Origin: Acidobacteriota bacterium
GTDB taxonomy: Bacteria; Acidobacteriota; Terriglobia; Terriglobales; SCQP01
Direction: 5' to 3'
DNA length: 49,288 nt
Assembly (NCBI GenBank): GCA_027314025.1
Contig: DAHVCP010000051.1
Span: 1-49,288 of the forward strand
Shown here: one piece after another, positions 31,577 to 41,712 of the stretch
Layout of the letters: each line of letters starts with the position of its first letter
How positions within the stretch are numbered: the first letter of the stretch is position 1
The notes under the pieces: model-generated
What the model was told of the DNA's origin: nothing
Database searches by the model: none
What the model saw: the letters and a program-made list of their open reading frames with translations, nothing else
Translations under genes and position numbers: made by a program

Positions 31577-33034
31577 CTATCCGCGCCGCGCCGCCGCCTG
31601 CGCCACCGCCGTGGGCGGCAGTTTCAGTCCCGCCAGCAGCTTCTCCGCCAGGGCCGAAACGTTGCCCGCTCCCTGCGTCAGGATCACGTCCCCGGGGGCC
31701 GCCAGCTCGATCGCCCGCGCCACCGCCGCCGCGGCGTTGGGGGCATATTCCGCCGCCACGCCCGCCGCCTGCAAATCCGCGGCCAGTCCCGCCGAGGTGA
31801 CGCCGGGGATCGCCGCTTCGCTGGCGGGATAAATGTCCAACAGGATCACCTGATCGGCCGCCGCCAGCGCCCGCACGAACTCCTGGTGCAGCTTCTGCGT
31901 GCGCGTGTACCGGTGCGGCTGGAAGATCATCACGATGCGGCCAAATCCGCAGCTTCGCGCCGCCGCCAGCGTCGCCGCAATCTCCGTGGGATGATGGCCG
32001 TAGTCGTCCACCACGGTCACGCCGCCGACCACGCCCTTGCGCTGGAAGCGCCGGTCCACGCCGCCGAACTCGGCGATCGCCGCGCGGATCGTCTCCAGCT
32101 CGCAGCCCAGCAGCAGCCCCGCCGCCACCGCCGCGGTCGCGTTCAGAGCGTTGTGGCGCCCCGGCGTCTTCAGGCGGAAGCGGCCCAGCTCCTGCGGGCA
32201 GGGCTGCTGCGCCGCCGCCTGGAAGAACTCCGCCGCCGCCGGCGTTGCGCTCAGGCTGAACTCGACCGACCATGGCTCCAGGCGCAGATCGCTGACCCGC
32301 AGTTCGTTGCCCGCCTCGGAGCCGTAGGTCAGCACCCGCCGCTGGATGCGCGGCAGGATTTCCCGCGCCGCCGCTTCATCCCCGCCGATCAGCACGGCGC
32401 CATAGAACGGCACGCGCTGCGCGAAGGCGACGAAAGCCGACTGAATGTCCTCCAGGTCGCGGTAGCAGTCCAAATGCTCCCGGTCCAGATTGGTGATCAC
32501 GCTCAGAATGGGCGACAGCGACAAAAACGACCGGTCGCTTTCATCCGCTTCCGCCACCAAATATTCCGATTTGCCCAGCCGCGCATTCGACCCCAGCGCG
32601 TCCACGCGCCCGCCGACGACCACCGTCGGGTCCAGGCCGCCCGCCGCCAGCAGGTGCGCGATCATCGAGGTCGTGGTCGTTTTTCCGTGCATGCCGGCGA
32701 CCGCGATGCCGAATTTCAGCCGCATCAGCTCCGCCAGCATCTCCGCCCGCGGAATCACCGGCGCCTTGTGCGAGCGCGCCGCCAGCACCTCGGGATTGTC
32801 CGCCGCCACGGCGCTGGAGACGACGACGACCTCGGCGCCGTCGGCGTTCACGGCGGCGTGGCCGAAGTAAATGCGCGCTCCCAGCCGCGCCAGCCGGTCG
32901 GTGACCGGCGACGGTTTCAGATCGCTGCCGCTGACCGGCCAACCCAGCGTCAGCAGCACCTCGGCGATGCCGCTCATGCCGATGCCGCCGATGCCGACAA
33001 AGTGAACCCGCCGCGCTTGGGAAAAGTGCATCAT
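31577..33034 (-). CDS. murC: UDP-N-acetylmuramate--L-alanine ligase MurC
   Basis: The 485-residue Mur ligase has an N-terminal Rossmann domain VHFVGIGGIGMSGIAEVL (about 10-27), the ATP loop GMHGKTTTTSM (about 114-124), central-domain residues YLVAEADESDRSFL and ITNLDREHLDCY, R/K-rich GRHNALNATAA, and C-terminal domain VDDYGHHPTEIAATL and IFQPHRYTRT. It adds L-Ala to UDP-MurNAc. ATG 33034 overlaps the murG TGA; a second ATG follows at 33031. An upstream frame extension within murG is shadow. An insertion after PCPQELGRFRLKTPGRHN relative to E. coli is small. The order murG-murC-ftsQ-ftsA is typical for this part of dcw clusters. Confidence 0.95.
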   Translation of the reverse strand: MMHFSQARRVHFVGIGGIGMSGIAEVLLTLGWPVSGSDLKPSPVTDRLARLGARIYFGHAAVNADGAEVVVVSSAVAADNPEVLAARSHKAPVIPRAEMLAELMRLKFGIAVAGMHGKTTTTSMIAHLLAAGGLDPTVVVGGRVDALGSNARLGKSEYLVAEADESDRSFLSLSPILSVITNLDREHLDCYRDLEDIQSAFVAFAQRVPFYGAVLIGGDEAAAREILPRIQRRVLTYGSEAGNELRVSDLRLEPWSVEFSLSATPAAAEFFQAAAQQPCPQELGRFRLKTPGRHNALNATAAVAAGLLLGCELETIRAAIAEFGGVDRRFQRKGVVGGVTVVDDYGHHPTEIAATLAAARSCGFGRIVMIFQPHRYTRTQKLHQEFVRALAAADQVILLDIYPASEAAIPGVTSAGLAADLQAAGVAAEYAPNAAAAVARAIELAAPGDVILTQGAGNVSALAEKLLAGLKLPPTAVAQAAARRG

Positions 33035-34233
33035 TGTTGCGTTTCCGCCTGTCGTTCCATGCCGCGCGCGGCGGCCTGCGCCCCGCCCGCCGCTTCCTCC
33101 AGCACCAAATTCGCGATCGCCGCCGCGGCGCCGGGCCGGGCCCATTGCCGCACCGCCGCGGCCATCGCCGCGCGCCGCTCCGGCGCCGCCAGCAGGCCTT
33201 CGATCTCCGCCGCCAGCCGCGCGCCGCTCAAATCTTTTTGCTCCAAGACCGCCGCCGCGCCGGCCGCCTCATAGGTGCGGGCGTTGCGCAGTTGGTGGTC
33301 GTCGGCCGCGCCGGGGAAGGGAATCAGCACCGCCGCCCGTCCCGCCGCCGCCAGCTCGCCCAGCGTGCTCGCCCCGCTGCGGCAGACCACCAGCGCCGCC
33401 GCCGCCATGGCTCCGGCCATGTCGTCAATAAACGGCCGCACCGTGATTTCCGTCGTCGTCACCGTTGGGTCGCCCTTTCCGCGCGCCGCTTCGCCGGCGC
33501 CGCCAGCCGCCGCAACTTCCACTCCTGCTTGCCGATACAACCCCAGCACTCGATTATATTCACCCCCTCCGGTCTGATGAATCGCCCGGATTCCCAATCC
33601 CTTGGCATTCCAGATGCGCGCCGCCTCCACCATGGCCTGGTTGATGGCCCGGGCTCCTTGGCTGCCACCGAAGACCAACACCAACGGCGGGGTTTCCGGC
33701 GCCTGTTCCGCCGCGGCGAAAAATGCCTCCCGCACCGGGACTCCGGTGACCACGCCGCGCCGGAACTGCCGCGCCGTCTCCGGAAAGGCCACCGCCGCCG
33801 CATCCGCCCAGCGCGCCGCCAGCCGGTTGGCCAGCCCCGCCCGGGCATTGATTTCCAGCAGCACCACCCGCCGCTTTGCCCGGGCCGCCGCCAGCAGCAT
33901 CGGCCCGCTAGCGTAGCCGCCGATGCCCAGCACCACCGGCGCCGCCGTTGCGCGCAGAATCCGCCGGCACTGGCTCACCGCTTTGGGCAGGGCGCGCAGC
34001 GTGCGCCAGGTCTTGCGCCAGCCCACCTGCTTCAGACCGCCGACCTCGATCAGCTCCAAATCGAAGCCCGCCGCCGGCACCAGCGTCCGCTCCACGCCCC
34101 GCGCCGTGCCCACGAAGATGATGCGCGGCACCCCGCGCGCCACCAATTCGCGCGCCACCGCCAGCCCGGGAATCAAATGTCCCCCAGTGCCGCCGCCGGC
34201 GATGATTACGGTGTCGACGCCCGTTTGCCCCAC
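33031..34233 (-). CDS. murG: UDP-GlcNAc:lipid I transferase MurG
   Basis: The 400-residue GT28 enzyme has N-terminal glycine loop VIIAGGGTGGHLIPGLAVA (about 8-26), second G-loop IGGYASGPMLLAA, LEINARAGLANRLAA (in place of the usual LEQNAxxGxxNR), central GGSQGARAINQAM, C-terminal VRPFIDDMAGAMAAAALVVCRSGASTLGELAAAGRAAVLIPFPGAADDHQLRNA, which binds UDP-GlcNAc. An Ala/Gly-rich insertion occurs near residues 245-260. It makes lipid II. The start is a GTG at 34233-34231 that directly precedes the conserved strand; no ATG is available. The upstream 350 nt carry no mraY, murD or ftsW, so the dcw cluster is broken here. Confidence 0.93.
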   Translation of the reverse strand: MGQTGVDTVIIAGGGTGGHLIPGLAVARELVARGVPRIIFVGTARGVERTLVPAAGFDLELIEVGGLKQVGWRKTWRTLRALPKAVSQCRRILRATAAPVVLGIGGYASGPMLLAAARAKRRVVLLEINARAGLANRLAARWADAAAVAFPETARQFRRGVVTGVPVREAFFAAAEQAPETPPLVLVFGGSQGARAINQAMVEAARIWNAKGLGIRAIHQTGGGEYNRVLGLYRQAGVEVAAAGGAGEAARGKGDPTVTTTEITVRPFIDDMAGAMAAAALVVCRSGASTLGELAAAGRAAVLIPFPGAADDHQLRNARTYEAAGAAAVLEQKDLSGARLAAEIEGLLAAPERRAAMAAAVRQWARPGAAAAIANLVLEEAAGGAQAAARGMERQAETQQ

Positions 34234-34584
34234 GCCGCAGTGTAGCCCAGGGCGGTGCAGCCGCTCAGGTCCTCGCGGGCGCCGCGCCGTTTGCCTCGGG
34301 AGGCAGCCTCGGTGCAGCAGGGACGGCGCGGCCGGGGGGGCGGTCCGTGCCTTAGGTCAAGCCGCGGCCCGCGCCGGAGAATGGATGCTCTTTGGGGGGC
34401 GCGGGCGGCCTGGCTGAACCCCGGCGGCGGCGGGCCAGCGGCCCGCGCCGCCAGGGGCAGCCGAGCCGGCGGGTCCGCGAGGCGCGACGGCGGCAGGGCC
34501 GTGCGGCAGCTCCAATGTCGCCGCCGGTATCGCGGCTGCCGCTCTCTGCAGGCGCCGGGCTCGACGGAATGCCGAGGCCCGCCG
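34234..34584. other. Intergenic region upstream of murG, no gene seen
   Basis: 351 nt, extremely G/C-rich on both strands. Frames are open only because stop codons are rare at this composition. No convincing ribosome site, conserved protein, T-tailed hairpin or repeat was found. It should contain the promoter of the murG-ftsA operon. Confidence 0.5.
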
Positions 34585-35367
34585 TTACGCCTTAACCACG
34601 ACCTCCGCGCCGCGCTCCGCCCCGGCTGATCTCGCCGCCGAGGCCTTGTGCGCGGAAACCTCCAAATATCCCGCCGAGCCCCACAGCGCGAACAGCCGCC
34701 CCGCCGCGGGCTCCTCGTAGTCCGACCGCAGCGCGGTCACGGTGGCGTTCCCCACCGTCAACTGCAACTCCGCCGGCGCCTTCAGCTCCGGCAGATCCTC
34801 ACGCCGCAGGTTCGTGATCAGATTGCCGAACCGGTCGGTCTTCAGCACGATGCCGTGCACCCCGTCCGCATCCTTGCGCGGCTTGGGCAGCGTGAAGCGG
34901 ATGAAATCCGCGATCGGCTCGCCAAAATTGTCCGCCTCCACGCCCTTGGCCAGCCACGCCGCCGCCGGCGCAAAGATGTCCCGGCCATGGAACGTCTCCG
35001 CCACCTGCGGCAAAAAATAATGCGTCGCCGTCATGTGCCGCACCGTGACCGATTCCTCGCGGTCGTAGACCAGCGACAGCACGCCGTTGTCCGGAGCGAT
35101 GAAATAATGATTGCCCGCCCGCGCCAGAATGGGCCGCCGCGGCGTTCCTACCCCGGGATCCACCACCACCACGTGGATCGTATCCGCCGGGAAATAGCTG
35201 TACGCCTGCGCCAGCGTATACGCTCCGTCCAGCAAGTCGAAAGGCGCGACGCCATGGCACAGGTCGAGGATGCGCGCCTCGGGAGTGATGCTGGCGATCA
35301 CGCCTTTCATCGCCCCAACGTAAGGATCGGAAAAGCCGAAGTCAGTGGTCAGCGTAATCAGGCTCAC
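34585..35367 (-). CDS. SAM hydroxide adenosyltransferase (DUF62 family)
   Basis: The 260-residue protein belongs to the SAM chlorinase/fluorinase superfamily. It begins ITLTTDFGFSDPYVGAMKGVI, the family's first motif, then VVVVDPGVGTPRRPI, which holds the Asp and Arg of the hydroxide-generating triad, FIAPDNGVLSLV, and ETFHGRDIFAPAAAWL with the His. The C-terminal domain has TDRFGNLITNL and a beta-barrel. Members without the halogenase loop hydrolyse SAM to adenosine and methionine with a bound hydroxide. The start is a GTG at 35367-35365 with AGGA 8-11 nt upstream. The last 25 residues are Ala-rich and non-conserved. It diverges from purB. Confidence 0.9.
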   Translation of the reverse strand: MSLITLTTDFGFSDPYVGAMKGVIASITPEARILDLCHGVAPFDLLDGAYTLAQAYSYFPADTIHVVVVDPGVGTPRRPILARAGNHYFIAPDNGVLSLVYDREESVTVRHMTATHYFLPQVAETFHGRDIFAPAAAWLAKGVEADNFGEPIADFIRFTLPKPRKDADGVHGIVLKTDRFGNLITNLRREDLPELKAPAELQLTVGNATVTALRSDYEEPAAGRLFALWGSAGYLEVSAHKASAARSAGAERGAEVVVKA

Positions 35368-35508
35368 TCCGGCATCCTAAACCGGAAAGGCCCCTCCCGG
35401 CCACCGTACGCAGGGCGCCCTGCGCCCATCGCAGTCGGGCGCGGGTAAATCGCGGAGCCATGCGGCGGCGCGCGGCCAGCGGCGCGGGCCGTGCCGTGGT
35501 GCGCCTGT

Positions 35509-35514
35509 TATCAT
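35509..35514 (+). promoter_or_regulatory. -10 element of purB
   Basis: TATCAT (5 of 6 to TATAAT) lies 12 nt before the purB ATG, so the leader would be at most about 5 nt. No Shine-Dalgarno is present in the gap. Confidence 0.45.
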
Positions 35515-35526
35515 CGAAAATTCCCC

Positions 35527-36819
35527 ATGATTCCCCGCTATACCCGACCCGAGATGGGCCGCATTTGGTCCGAGCAATTTCGCTTCGAGCAATGGCTCGA
35601 AGTCGAAGCCACCACGGCGGAAGTGGAAGCCGAACTGGGCATGATTCCCGCTGAAGCCGCCCGCGCCATCCGCCAGCGCGGCGGCTTCGACCTCCAGCGC
35701 ATCCACGCCATTGAAGCCGAAGTCCGCCATGACGTCATCGCTTTCACCACCGCGGTGGCGGAAAAAGTCGGGCCCGAAGCGCGCTTCCTGCATTACGGCC
35801 TGACCTCCAACGACGTCGTGGACACGGCCCAGGCACTGCAAATCCGCGCCGCCGCCGCGCTGCTGCGCCAGGGCTTGGAAAAGCTGGGCGTGGTCCTCGC
35901 GCGCCGCGCGCAGGAGTTCCGCGCCACGGTCATGGTCGGGCGTACGCATGGCATCCACGCCGAGCCCATCACCTTCGGCCTGAAGTTCGCCATTTGGCAT
36001 CAGGAAAACCGCCGCAACCTCCAGCGCCTGGCTGCCGCCGCCGAGGATCTGCGCGTGGGCAAAATCAGCGGCGCGGTCGGCACGTACGCCCATCTCGGCC
36101 CCGACGTGGAAGCCAAAATCTGCCGGCGGCTGGGCTTGGAGCCCGCGCCGGTCAGCAACCAGGTGATCCAGCGCGACCGCCACGCCGCCTTTCTCTGCGC
36201 CCTGGCCATCGCCGCCTCGACGCTGGACAAAATCGCCGTCGAGATCCGCCATCTCCAGCGCACCGAGGTGCGCGAGGCGGAAGAATATTTCGCCGCCGGG
36301 CAAAAAGGCTCCTCGGCGATGCCGCACAAGCGCAATCCGGTCACCTGCGAGCAGATCTCCGGCCTGGCCCGCGTGGTCCGCGCCAACGCTCAGGCGGCGC
36401 TGGAAAATATCGCCCTGTGGCATGAGCGCGACATCAGCCACAGCTCGGTCGAGCGCGTCATCCTGCCGGATTCCTGCATTCTGCTGGATTACATGACCGC
36501 CAAGATGGCCAACATCGTGGAGAAGCTGGTCGCCTATCCGGAGCGCATGCGCGCCAATCTGGAATCCACGCATGGCCTGGTCTTTTCCGGCCAGCTGCTG
36601 CTGGATCTGGCCGAATCCGGCATGTCCCGCGAGGACGCCTATCGTCTGGTGCAAAAGCACGCCATGGAAAGCTGGCGAACCGGCGCCGATTTCCGCGGCC
36701 TGATCGAAGCCGATCCGGAAATTTCCGGCCGCGTGCCCAAGGAAACCATCGCCGCCGCCTTCGACCTCAATCGCCATCTGCGCCACGTGGACGCGCTGAT
36801 CACCCGCGCCTTGGCGTAG
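35527..36819 (+). CDS. purB: Adenylosuccinate lyase
   Basis: The 430-residue fumarase/aspartase-superfamily enzyme begins MIPRYTRPEMGRIWSEQFRFEQWLEVE, the classical PurB N-terminus. Further motifs are RHDVIAFTTAVAEKVG, HYGLTSNDVVDTA, VGRTHGIHAEPITFGLK (His general acid region) and the signature loop KGSSAMPHKRNPVTCEQ (about 271-287) carrying the mobile catalytic Ser. It cleaves SAICAR and adenylosuccinate in purine synthesis. ATG 35527 is preferred because an upstream extension is non-conserved and because a -10 sits just upstream. No neighbouring pur gene is present. Length is normal for the short bacterial class. Confidence 0.96.
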   Translation: MIPRYTRPEMGRIWSEQFRFEQWLEVEATTAEVEAELGMIPAEAARAIRQRGGFDLQRIHAIEAEVRHDVIAFTTAVAEKVGPEARFLHYGLTSNDVVDTAQALQIRAAAALLRQGLEKLGVVLARRAQEFRATVMVGRTHGIHAEPITFGLKFAIWHQENRRNLQRLAAAAEDLRVGKISGAVGTYAHLGPDVEAKICRRLGLEPAPVSNQVIQRDRHAAFLCALAIAASTLDKIAVEIRHLQRTEVREAEEYFAAGQKGSSAMPHKRNPVTCEQISGLARVVRANAQAALENIALWHERDISHSSVERVILPDSCILLDYMTAKMANIVEKLVAYPERMRANLESTHGLVFSGQLLLDLAESGMSREDAYRLVQKHAMESWRTGADFRGLIEADPEISGRVPKETIAAAFDLNRHLRHVDALITRALA

Positions 36820-36912
36820 CCCGCGCCAGTGCGGCGATCAACCGGGAGCGGGCGCGCCGCAGCCGGGTTGGTCGCCCGGCCCGCCAAATTCAAGCTCCCG
36901 TTTCCGTCTCCC

Positions 36913-37368
36913 ATGCCCGCCGCATCCAAATCCGCCGTCACGCTCATCACCGATGGGGCCTGTCTGGGCAATCCCGGCCCCGGTGGCTGGGCGTATATTC
37001 TCCGCTGCGGCGATCAGTTCAAGGAAGCTTCCGGCGGCGATCCCGCCACCACCAACAACCGCATGGAGCTGACCGCCGTCATCTCTGGTCTGGAAGCCCT
37101 CAAGCGCCCCTGCGCGGTTGCCGTCGTAACCGATTCCCAGTACGTCCGCCAGGGCATCACGCAATGGATGCGGCAATGGAAGCGGAACGGCTGGCGTACC
37201 GCGGCCAAGGAGCCGGTCAAAAACCAAGACTTGTGGCAGGCGCTGGATTTAGCTCTTCAGCCGCACCAGGTCGAATGGCATTGGGTGAAGGGCCACGCCG
37301 GCCACGCCGACAACAACCGCGCCGACGAGCTGGCCACCGCCGCCGCCCGCGCCGCCGGGCGGCGCTAG
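36913..37368 (+). CDS. rnhA: Ribonuclease HI
   Basis: The 151-residue enzyme shows all four acidic active-site positions: Asp in [15 protein letters not shown], Glu in NNRMELTAV, Asp in [11 protein letters not shown], Asp in NNRADELAT. The basic handle region [23 protein letters not shown] and the [17 protein letters not shown] motif are complete. It degrades RNA in RNA-DNA hybrids. ATG 36913 lies a few codons before the first strand; an extension to 36829 would add a non-conserved leader. The gene follows purB by 93 nt on the same strand. Confidence 0.95.
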   Translation: MPAASKSAVTLITDGACLGNPGPGGWAYILRCGDQFKEASGGDPATTNNRMELTAVISGLEALKRPCAVAVVTDSQYVRQGITQWMRQWKRNGWRTAAKEPVKNQDLWQALDLALQPHQVEWHWVKGHAGHADNNRADELATAAARAAGRR

Positions 37369-37447
37369 CGCGGGCGCGACTCACCGGGCTGGGGCCGCGG
37401 CCGCCGCGGGGTGATGCGCCGCCGAATTGCGCTGCCCCAACCGTTGC

Positions 37448-37453
37448 TATTCT
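37448..37453 (+). promoter_or_regulatory. -10 element of the GNAT gene, leaderless arrangement
   Basis: TATTCT (5 of 6 to TATAAT by position except C) lies 8 nt before the ATG at 37462, with a C-rich gap and no Shine-Dalgarno. Confidence 0.45.
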
Positions 37454-37461
37454 GTCCCCCT

Positions 37462-37854
37462 ATGATTACCTACCGTTCCGGCCAGCCGCCCGCCCTGGAT
37501 GCCGTCATCGCTCTGTATCAAGCCGCGCCGCTGCGCCGTCCGATGGATAATCCGCCGCGCATTCGCCAAATGTTCGAACGCGCCAACCTGATCTGGACCG
37601 CTTGGGATGGCGACCGCCTGGTGGGCCTGCTGCGGGGATGGACCGACGGCGCCTATCACGGTTACATCTGCGATTTGGCGGTGGACCCGAACTATCAAAA
37701 GACCGGCATTGGCAGGGAATTGCTGCGCCGCGCGACGGAAGGCAATCCCCAGGTGGAGTTCATCCTGCGCGCCGCCGTCACGGCGACGGACTACTACGCT
37801 CACGTCGGCTGGCAAAAAGTCGAAAACGGCTGGTTCCAGCCCCGCACCGCGTGA
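37462..37854 (+). CDS. GNAT-family N-acetyltransferase
   Basis: The 130-residue protein has the GNAT order: helix around PALDAVIALYQAAPL, strand LIWTAWDGDRLVGLLRGWTDGAYHGYICDLAVDPNYQKTGIGRELLRRA (about 42-91), where Q-K-T-G-I-G-R is the acetyl-CoA pyrophosphate loop (Q/R-x-x-G-x-G/A), and a final strand/helix VTATDYYAHVGWQKVENGWFQ. The YYAHVGW ending is typical of the YhbS/ElaA-like small acetyltransferases. The substrate cannot be told. The gene is preceded by its own -10 and is followed by a repeat cluster. Confidence 0.9.
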   Translation: MITYRSGQPPALDAVIALYQAAPLRRPMDNPPRIRQMFERANLIWTAWDGDRLVGLLRGWTDGAYHGYICDLAVDPNYQKTGIGRELLRRATEGNPQVEFILRAAVTATDYYAHVGWQKVENGWFQPRTA

Positions 37855-37899
37855 ACATTTGCCGCGGCGGCCCGGAGGCAGCGCGGGATTGGCGGCCGC

Positions 37900-38079
37900 G
37901 GACGGCAGCTTCGCTGGGCAGCCGAGGACGGCTACCCTACTGGTGCGCTCGCAACGAAGAACGTGGGATGGGCGTCCTCGCCTGTCTGCCTTTCGGGCGT
38001 GCGGGATTGGCAGCCGAGGACGGCTTGGGCAGCCGAGGACGGCAGCTTCGCTGGGCAGCCGAGGACGGCTACCCTACTG
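37900..38079 (+). repeat. REP-like palindromic repeat cluster
   Basis: The 16-mer GGCAGCCGAGGACGGC occurs four times (37917, 38009, 38028, 38054). Its core AGCCG-AGGA-CGGCT, with the following T, is a short hairpin. A longer 43-nt stretch is repeated perfectly at 37900-37942 and 38037-38079, 137 nt apart. The copies lie entirely in the 343-nt gap between the GNAT gene and ppiC and contain no gene. Such short palindromic clusters resemble REP/BIME elements; no RAYT transposase gene is in the window. The gap outside the repeats shows nothing recognisable. Confidence 0.75.
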
Positions 38080-38197
38080 CCGTTGCAGCGGAGATGGTGG
38101 GATGGGCGGCGCAACGGCGGCTAGGTGGAAGCCCTTAATCGCCCCTACGCTGGGCCCAGCCGCCAACGCGACCCCGTTTCCATGCTTCAATAGGCAG

Positions 38198-39112
38198 ATG
38201 TGCATCCGCTCCTTTGCCCGCCGTCTGGCCGTGCCGGCCGCAGCGGCCTTTGCGGTTTTCGTCCTTGCCCTTGGCGCCCAGACCACGCCTTCGGCAACTC
38301 CGGCCGCCCCTGCCACCACGCCCAGCACCGTCGTCATGACGGTCGGGTCCACCCACGTCACCGCGGGCGAGTTTGACGCTCTGATCGCCGGGCTGCCGGA
38401 CCAGGTGCGGGAGCAGGCCGAGTCCAACAAGCGCGCCGTCGCCGAACAATACGCTCACATCCTCGCGCTGGATGCAGCCGCCCGCGCCCAGCGCCTGGAC
38501 CAGGATCCGAGCTTTCAGGCGCATCTGCGGCTGATGCAGGAGAACGCGCTGGCCCAGGCCCTCATCGCCCATCTGGTTTCCCAGGCGCATCCCAGCGCGG
38601 CGGCGGTTGCGGCGTTTTACCAGGCGCATCATCAGGATTTCGAGCAGATCAAAGTCCGCCACATCCTCATCACCGACACCGCGACCCCGAACGCCCACAG
38701 CAAGCGCACGCCCGCCGAAGCTAAGGCGCTGATTGACCGCGTCGCCGCCAAGCTGAAAGCTGGCCAGCATTTTTCCGTCCTGGCGAAACGCTACTCCGAC
38801 GATCCCGGCTCCAAAAACAAGGGCGGGGAACTGGGCTATATCAACCACGGCCAAACCGTTCCATCCTTCGACAAGGTCGTCTGGTCGCTCCAGCCCGGCC
38901 AGGTCAGCGCGCCGTTCAAATCCCGCTTCGGCTACCACATCGTGCAGGTGCAGGCGCGCAAGACCCAGCCGCTAGCGTCGGTGCAGTCGAAAATTGAAAA
39001 AGCGCTGGTCAACCAAAAGGTGCGCCAGGAAATTCAAGCCATCTCCGCCGCCCATCCGGCGCATCTGAACTCCGCCTACTTTGGCGGGGCTCCGGCCGCG
39101 CCGAAGCTCTAA
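38198..39112 (+). CDS. Periplasmic PpiC/SurA-type peptidyl-prolyl isomerase
   Basis: The 304-residue protein has an N-terminal signal (MCIRSFARRLAVPAAAAFAVFVLALGAQ), a Pro/Thr/Ala linker, a SurA N-domain-like helical region (about 45-145) and a parvulin domain (about 150-245): IKVRHILITDT, AEAKALIDRVAAKLKAGQHFSVLAKRYSDDPGSKNKGGELGYI, FDKVVWSLQPGQVSAPFKSRFGYHIVQVQARK, in which the His/Asp/Phe parvulin residues are present. It ends with a helix and LNSAYFGG. It assists outer-membrane protein folding. The frame is open upstream through repeats; ATG 38198 is the first start with a signal peptide. It shares its domain order and tail with the protein at 23461-24141. Confidence 0.87.
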   Translation: MCIRSFARRLAVPAAAAFAVFVLALGAQTTPSATPAAPATTPSTVVMTVGSTHVTAGEFDALIAGLPDQVREQAESNKRAVAEQYAHILALDAAARAQRLDQDPSFQAHLRLMQENALAQALIAHLVSQAHPSAAAVAAFYQAHHQDFEQIKVRHILITDTATPNAHSKRTPAEAKALIDRVAAKLKAGQHFSVLAKRYSDDPGSKNKGGELGYINHGQTVPSFDKVVWSLQPGQVSAPFKSRFGYHIVQVQARKTQPLASVQSKIEKALVNQKVRQEIQAISAAHPAHLNSAYFGGAPAAPKL

Positions 39113-39217
39113 GCGCCGTTTCGCGGAATACGGGGCCGCAGCGCTTATGGCGCGGCGGCCCCGAGTTCATTTAGGGATTGCGAGAGGTTTCATTCCGGGG
39201 TTTCGATCGGCAGCTGA

Positions 39218-40096
39218 TCAGGGCTTCTTTGCCTCTTTGCGTGGCGCCAAGATCGCCTGGGCTTCGCGCCGCGCCGCGCGGCGCTGCGCCGCGCTCAGCC
39301 GCCGTCCCAATTCTCGCGCGCGCGCCGCCGCGGTTTTGCTCTGCCGTCCCGCCAGCCAGTACCAAAGGTAGGCGCGCCGCGGATTTCGCGGCACGCCATG
39401 TCCCGCGGCATACAAATCCCCCAGCCAGCGCTGCGCCAGGGCATTGCCGCCGCGCGCGAGCAGCCGCAGCCAATGCGCCGCGCCGGGGTAATCCCGGCCT
39501 GGCGGCGGGCCGATTTCCAATTCCGCTAGATTGAGCTGGGCGTCGGCGGACCCTTGCCGCGCCGCCTGCCGGTACCAGCGTTTGGCGGCGGGGATGTTTT
39601 TCGCCACACCCTCGCCGGAGGCGTAGAGCGCGGCCAAGCTGGCCTGCGCATCCGCCAGCCCCTGCTTGGCCGCGCGCCGGTACCACTTCACCGCATGGGC
39701 GTTGCTGCGCGCTACGCCCTGGCCCAATTGGTACATCACCGCCAGGCTCAGCTGCGCCTTGGCCCAGCCGCGCTGCGCCGCGATGCGATACCAATGCGCC
39801 GCCCGCGCATAGCTCTGCCGGACCCCGCGCCCCTGGTCATAGGCCACTCCCAGCCCATAAGCGCCCTGCGCGCTGCCATGGTCCGCCAGCCAGCGCAGCA
39901 GCCGCAGGTTGTTCTGCGTGCGGCTTTGCCGCCGCGCGGGCGGCGGCGCGGTCAAATGTTGCGGCCCGGCCGCGCGCGTAAACGGGGCCCAGCCCCGCCG
40001 GTTGGCAACGCCGGACGCCCCGCCCAAGGCGGGACTGGGGCCCGCGCCCGTCAGTGAGGAAAGCGTGAGCAGCGCGGCGGCGAGAAAAGCCAGCAC
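39218..40096 (-). CDS. Secreted Sel1-repeat (TPR-like) protein
   Basis: The 292-residue protein has a signal segment (VLAFLAAALLTLSSLTGAGPS), a Pro/Arg-rich linker, then five to six Sel1-like repeats (about 68-250) with the recurring ends AHWYRIAAQRG, VKWYRRAAKQG, KRWYRQAARQG, AHWLRLLARGG and AYLWYWLAGRQ. It ends in a basic helix. Sel1 repeats mediate protein-protein contacts, often in signalling or envelope complexes; the partner is unknown. The start is a GTG at 40096-40094, chosen because the signal peptide begins there and a -10 hexamer lies 6 nt upstream. The frame extends much further upstream but that is shadow of the divergent regulator gene. Confidence 0.82.
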   Translation of the reverse strand: MLAFLAAALLTLSSLTGAGPSPALGGASGVANRRGWAPFTRAAGPQHLTAPPPARRQSRTQNNLRLLRWLADHGSAQGAYGLGVAYDQGRGVRQSYARAAHWYRIAAQRGWAKAQLSLAVMYQLGQGVARSNAHAVKWYRRAAKQGLADAQASLAALYASGEGVAKNIPAAKRWYRQAARQGSADAQLNLAELEIGPPPGRDYPGAAHWLRLLARGGNALAQRWLGDLYAAGHGVPRNPRRAYLWYWLAGRQSKTAAARARELGRRLSAAQRRAARREAQAILAPRKEAKKP

Positions 40097-40102
40097 GCAG
40101 GT

Positions 40103-40108
40103 ATCATA
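40103..40108 (-). promoter_or_regulatory. -10 element of the Sel1 gene, leaderless arrangement
   Basis: On the minus strand TATGAT (40108 to 40103) is followed by six nucleotides (ACCTGC) and then the GTG start codon. It supports both the GTG start and leaderless transcription. Confidence 0.5.
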
Positions 40109-40240
40109 ACAACCAGAGGCGGGCCGGCCGCCCAGCTGGGGGCAGCGCGGATTGCGCGCCTGCCGCCGGGTGGCAACGGCGGGCAAGCAGCGGCCGCCGG
40201 CCGGCGCGAACGCCATCGGACGGCCGGAAGCATCGCCGCC

Positions 40241-41647
<1,407 letters not shown>

Positions 41648-41712
41648 CCGGGGCGGGCGCGGCCGCCGGGCCGCGCCATGAAACGTAGCTTGAAGTTTGC
41701 AGCCCTAACTCC

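Noticed and set aside
34245..34629. Arg/Gly-rich open frames upstream of murG
   Set aside because: Composition is that of random GC-rich DNA, several overlapping frames are open at once, and no ribosome site or conserved motif is seen.
37900..38079. CRISPR array
   Set aside because: The repeat copies have uneven spacing (92, 19 and 26 nt between starts), spacers are themselves repeat parts, and no cas gene is present.
37607..38197. N-terminal extension of the PpiC protein by about 197 residues
   Set aside because: It is the shadow frame of the GNAT gene followed by repeat DNA; the signal peptide begins at 38198.
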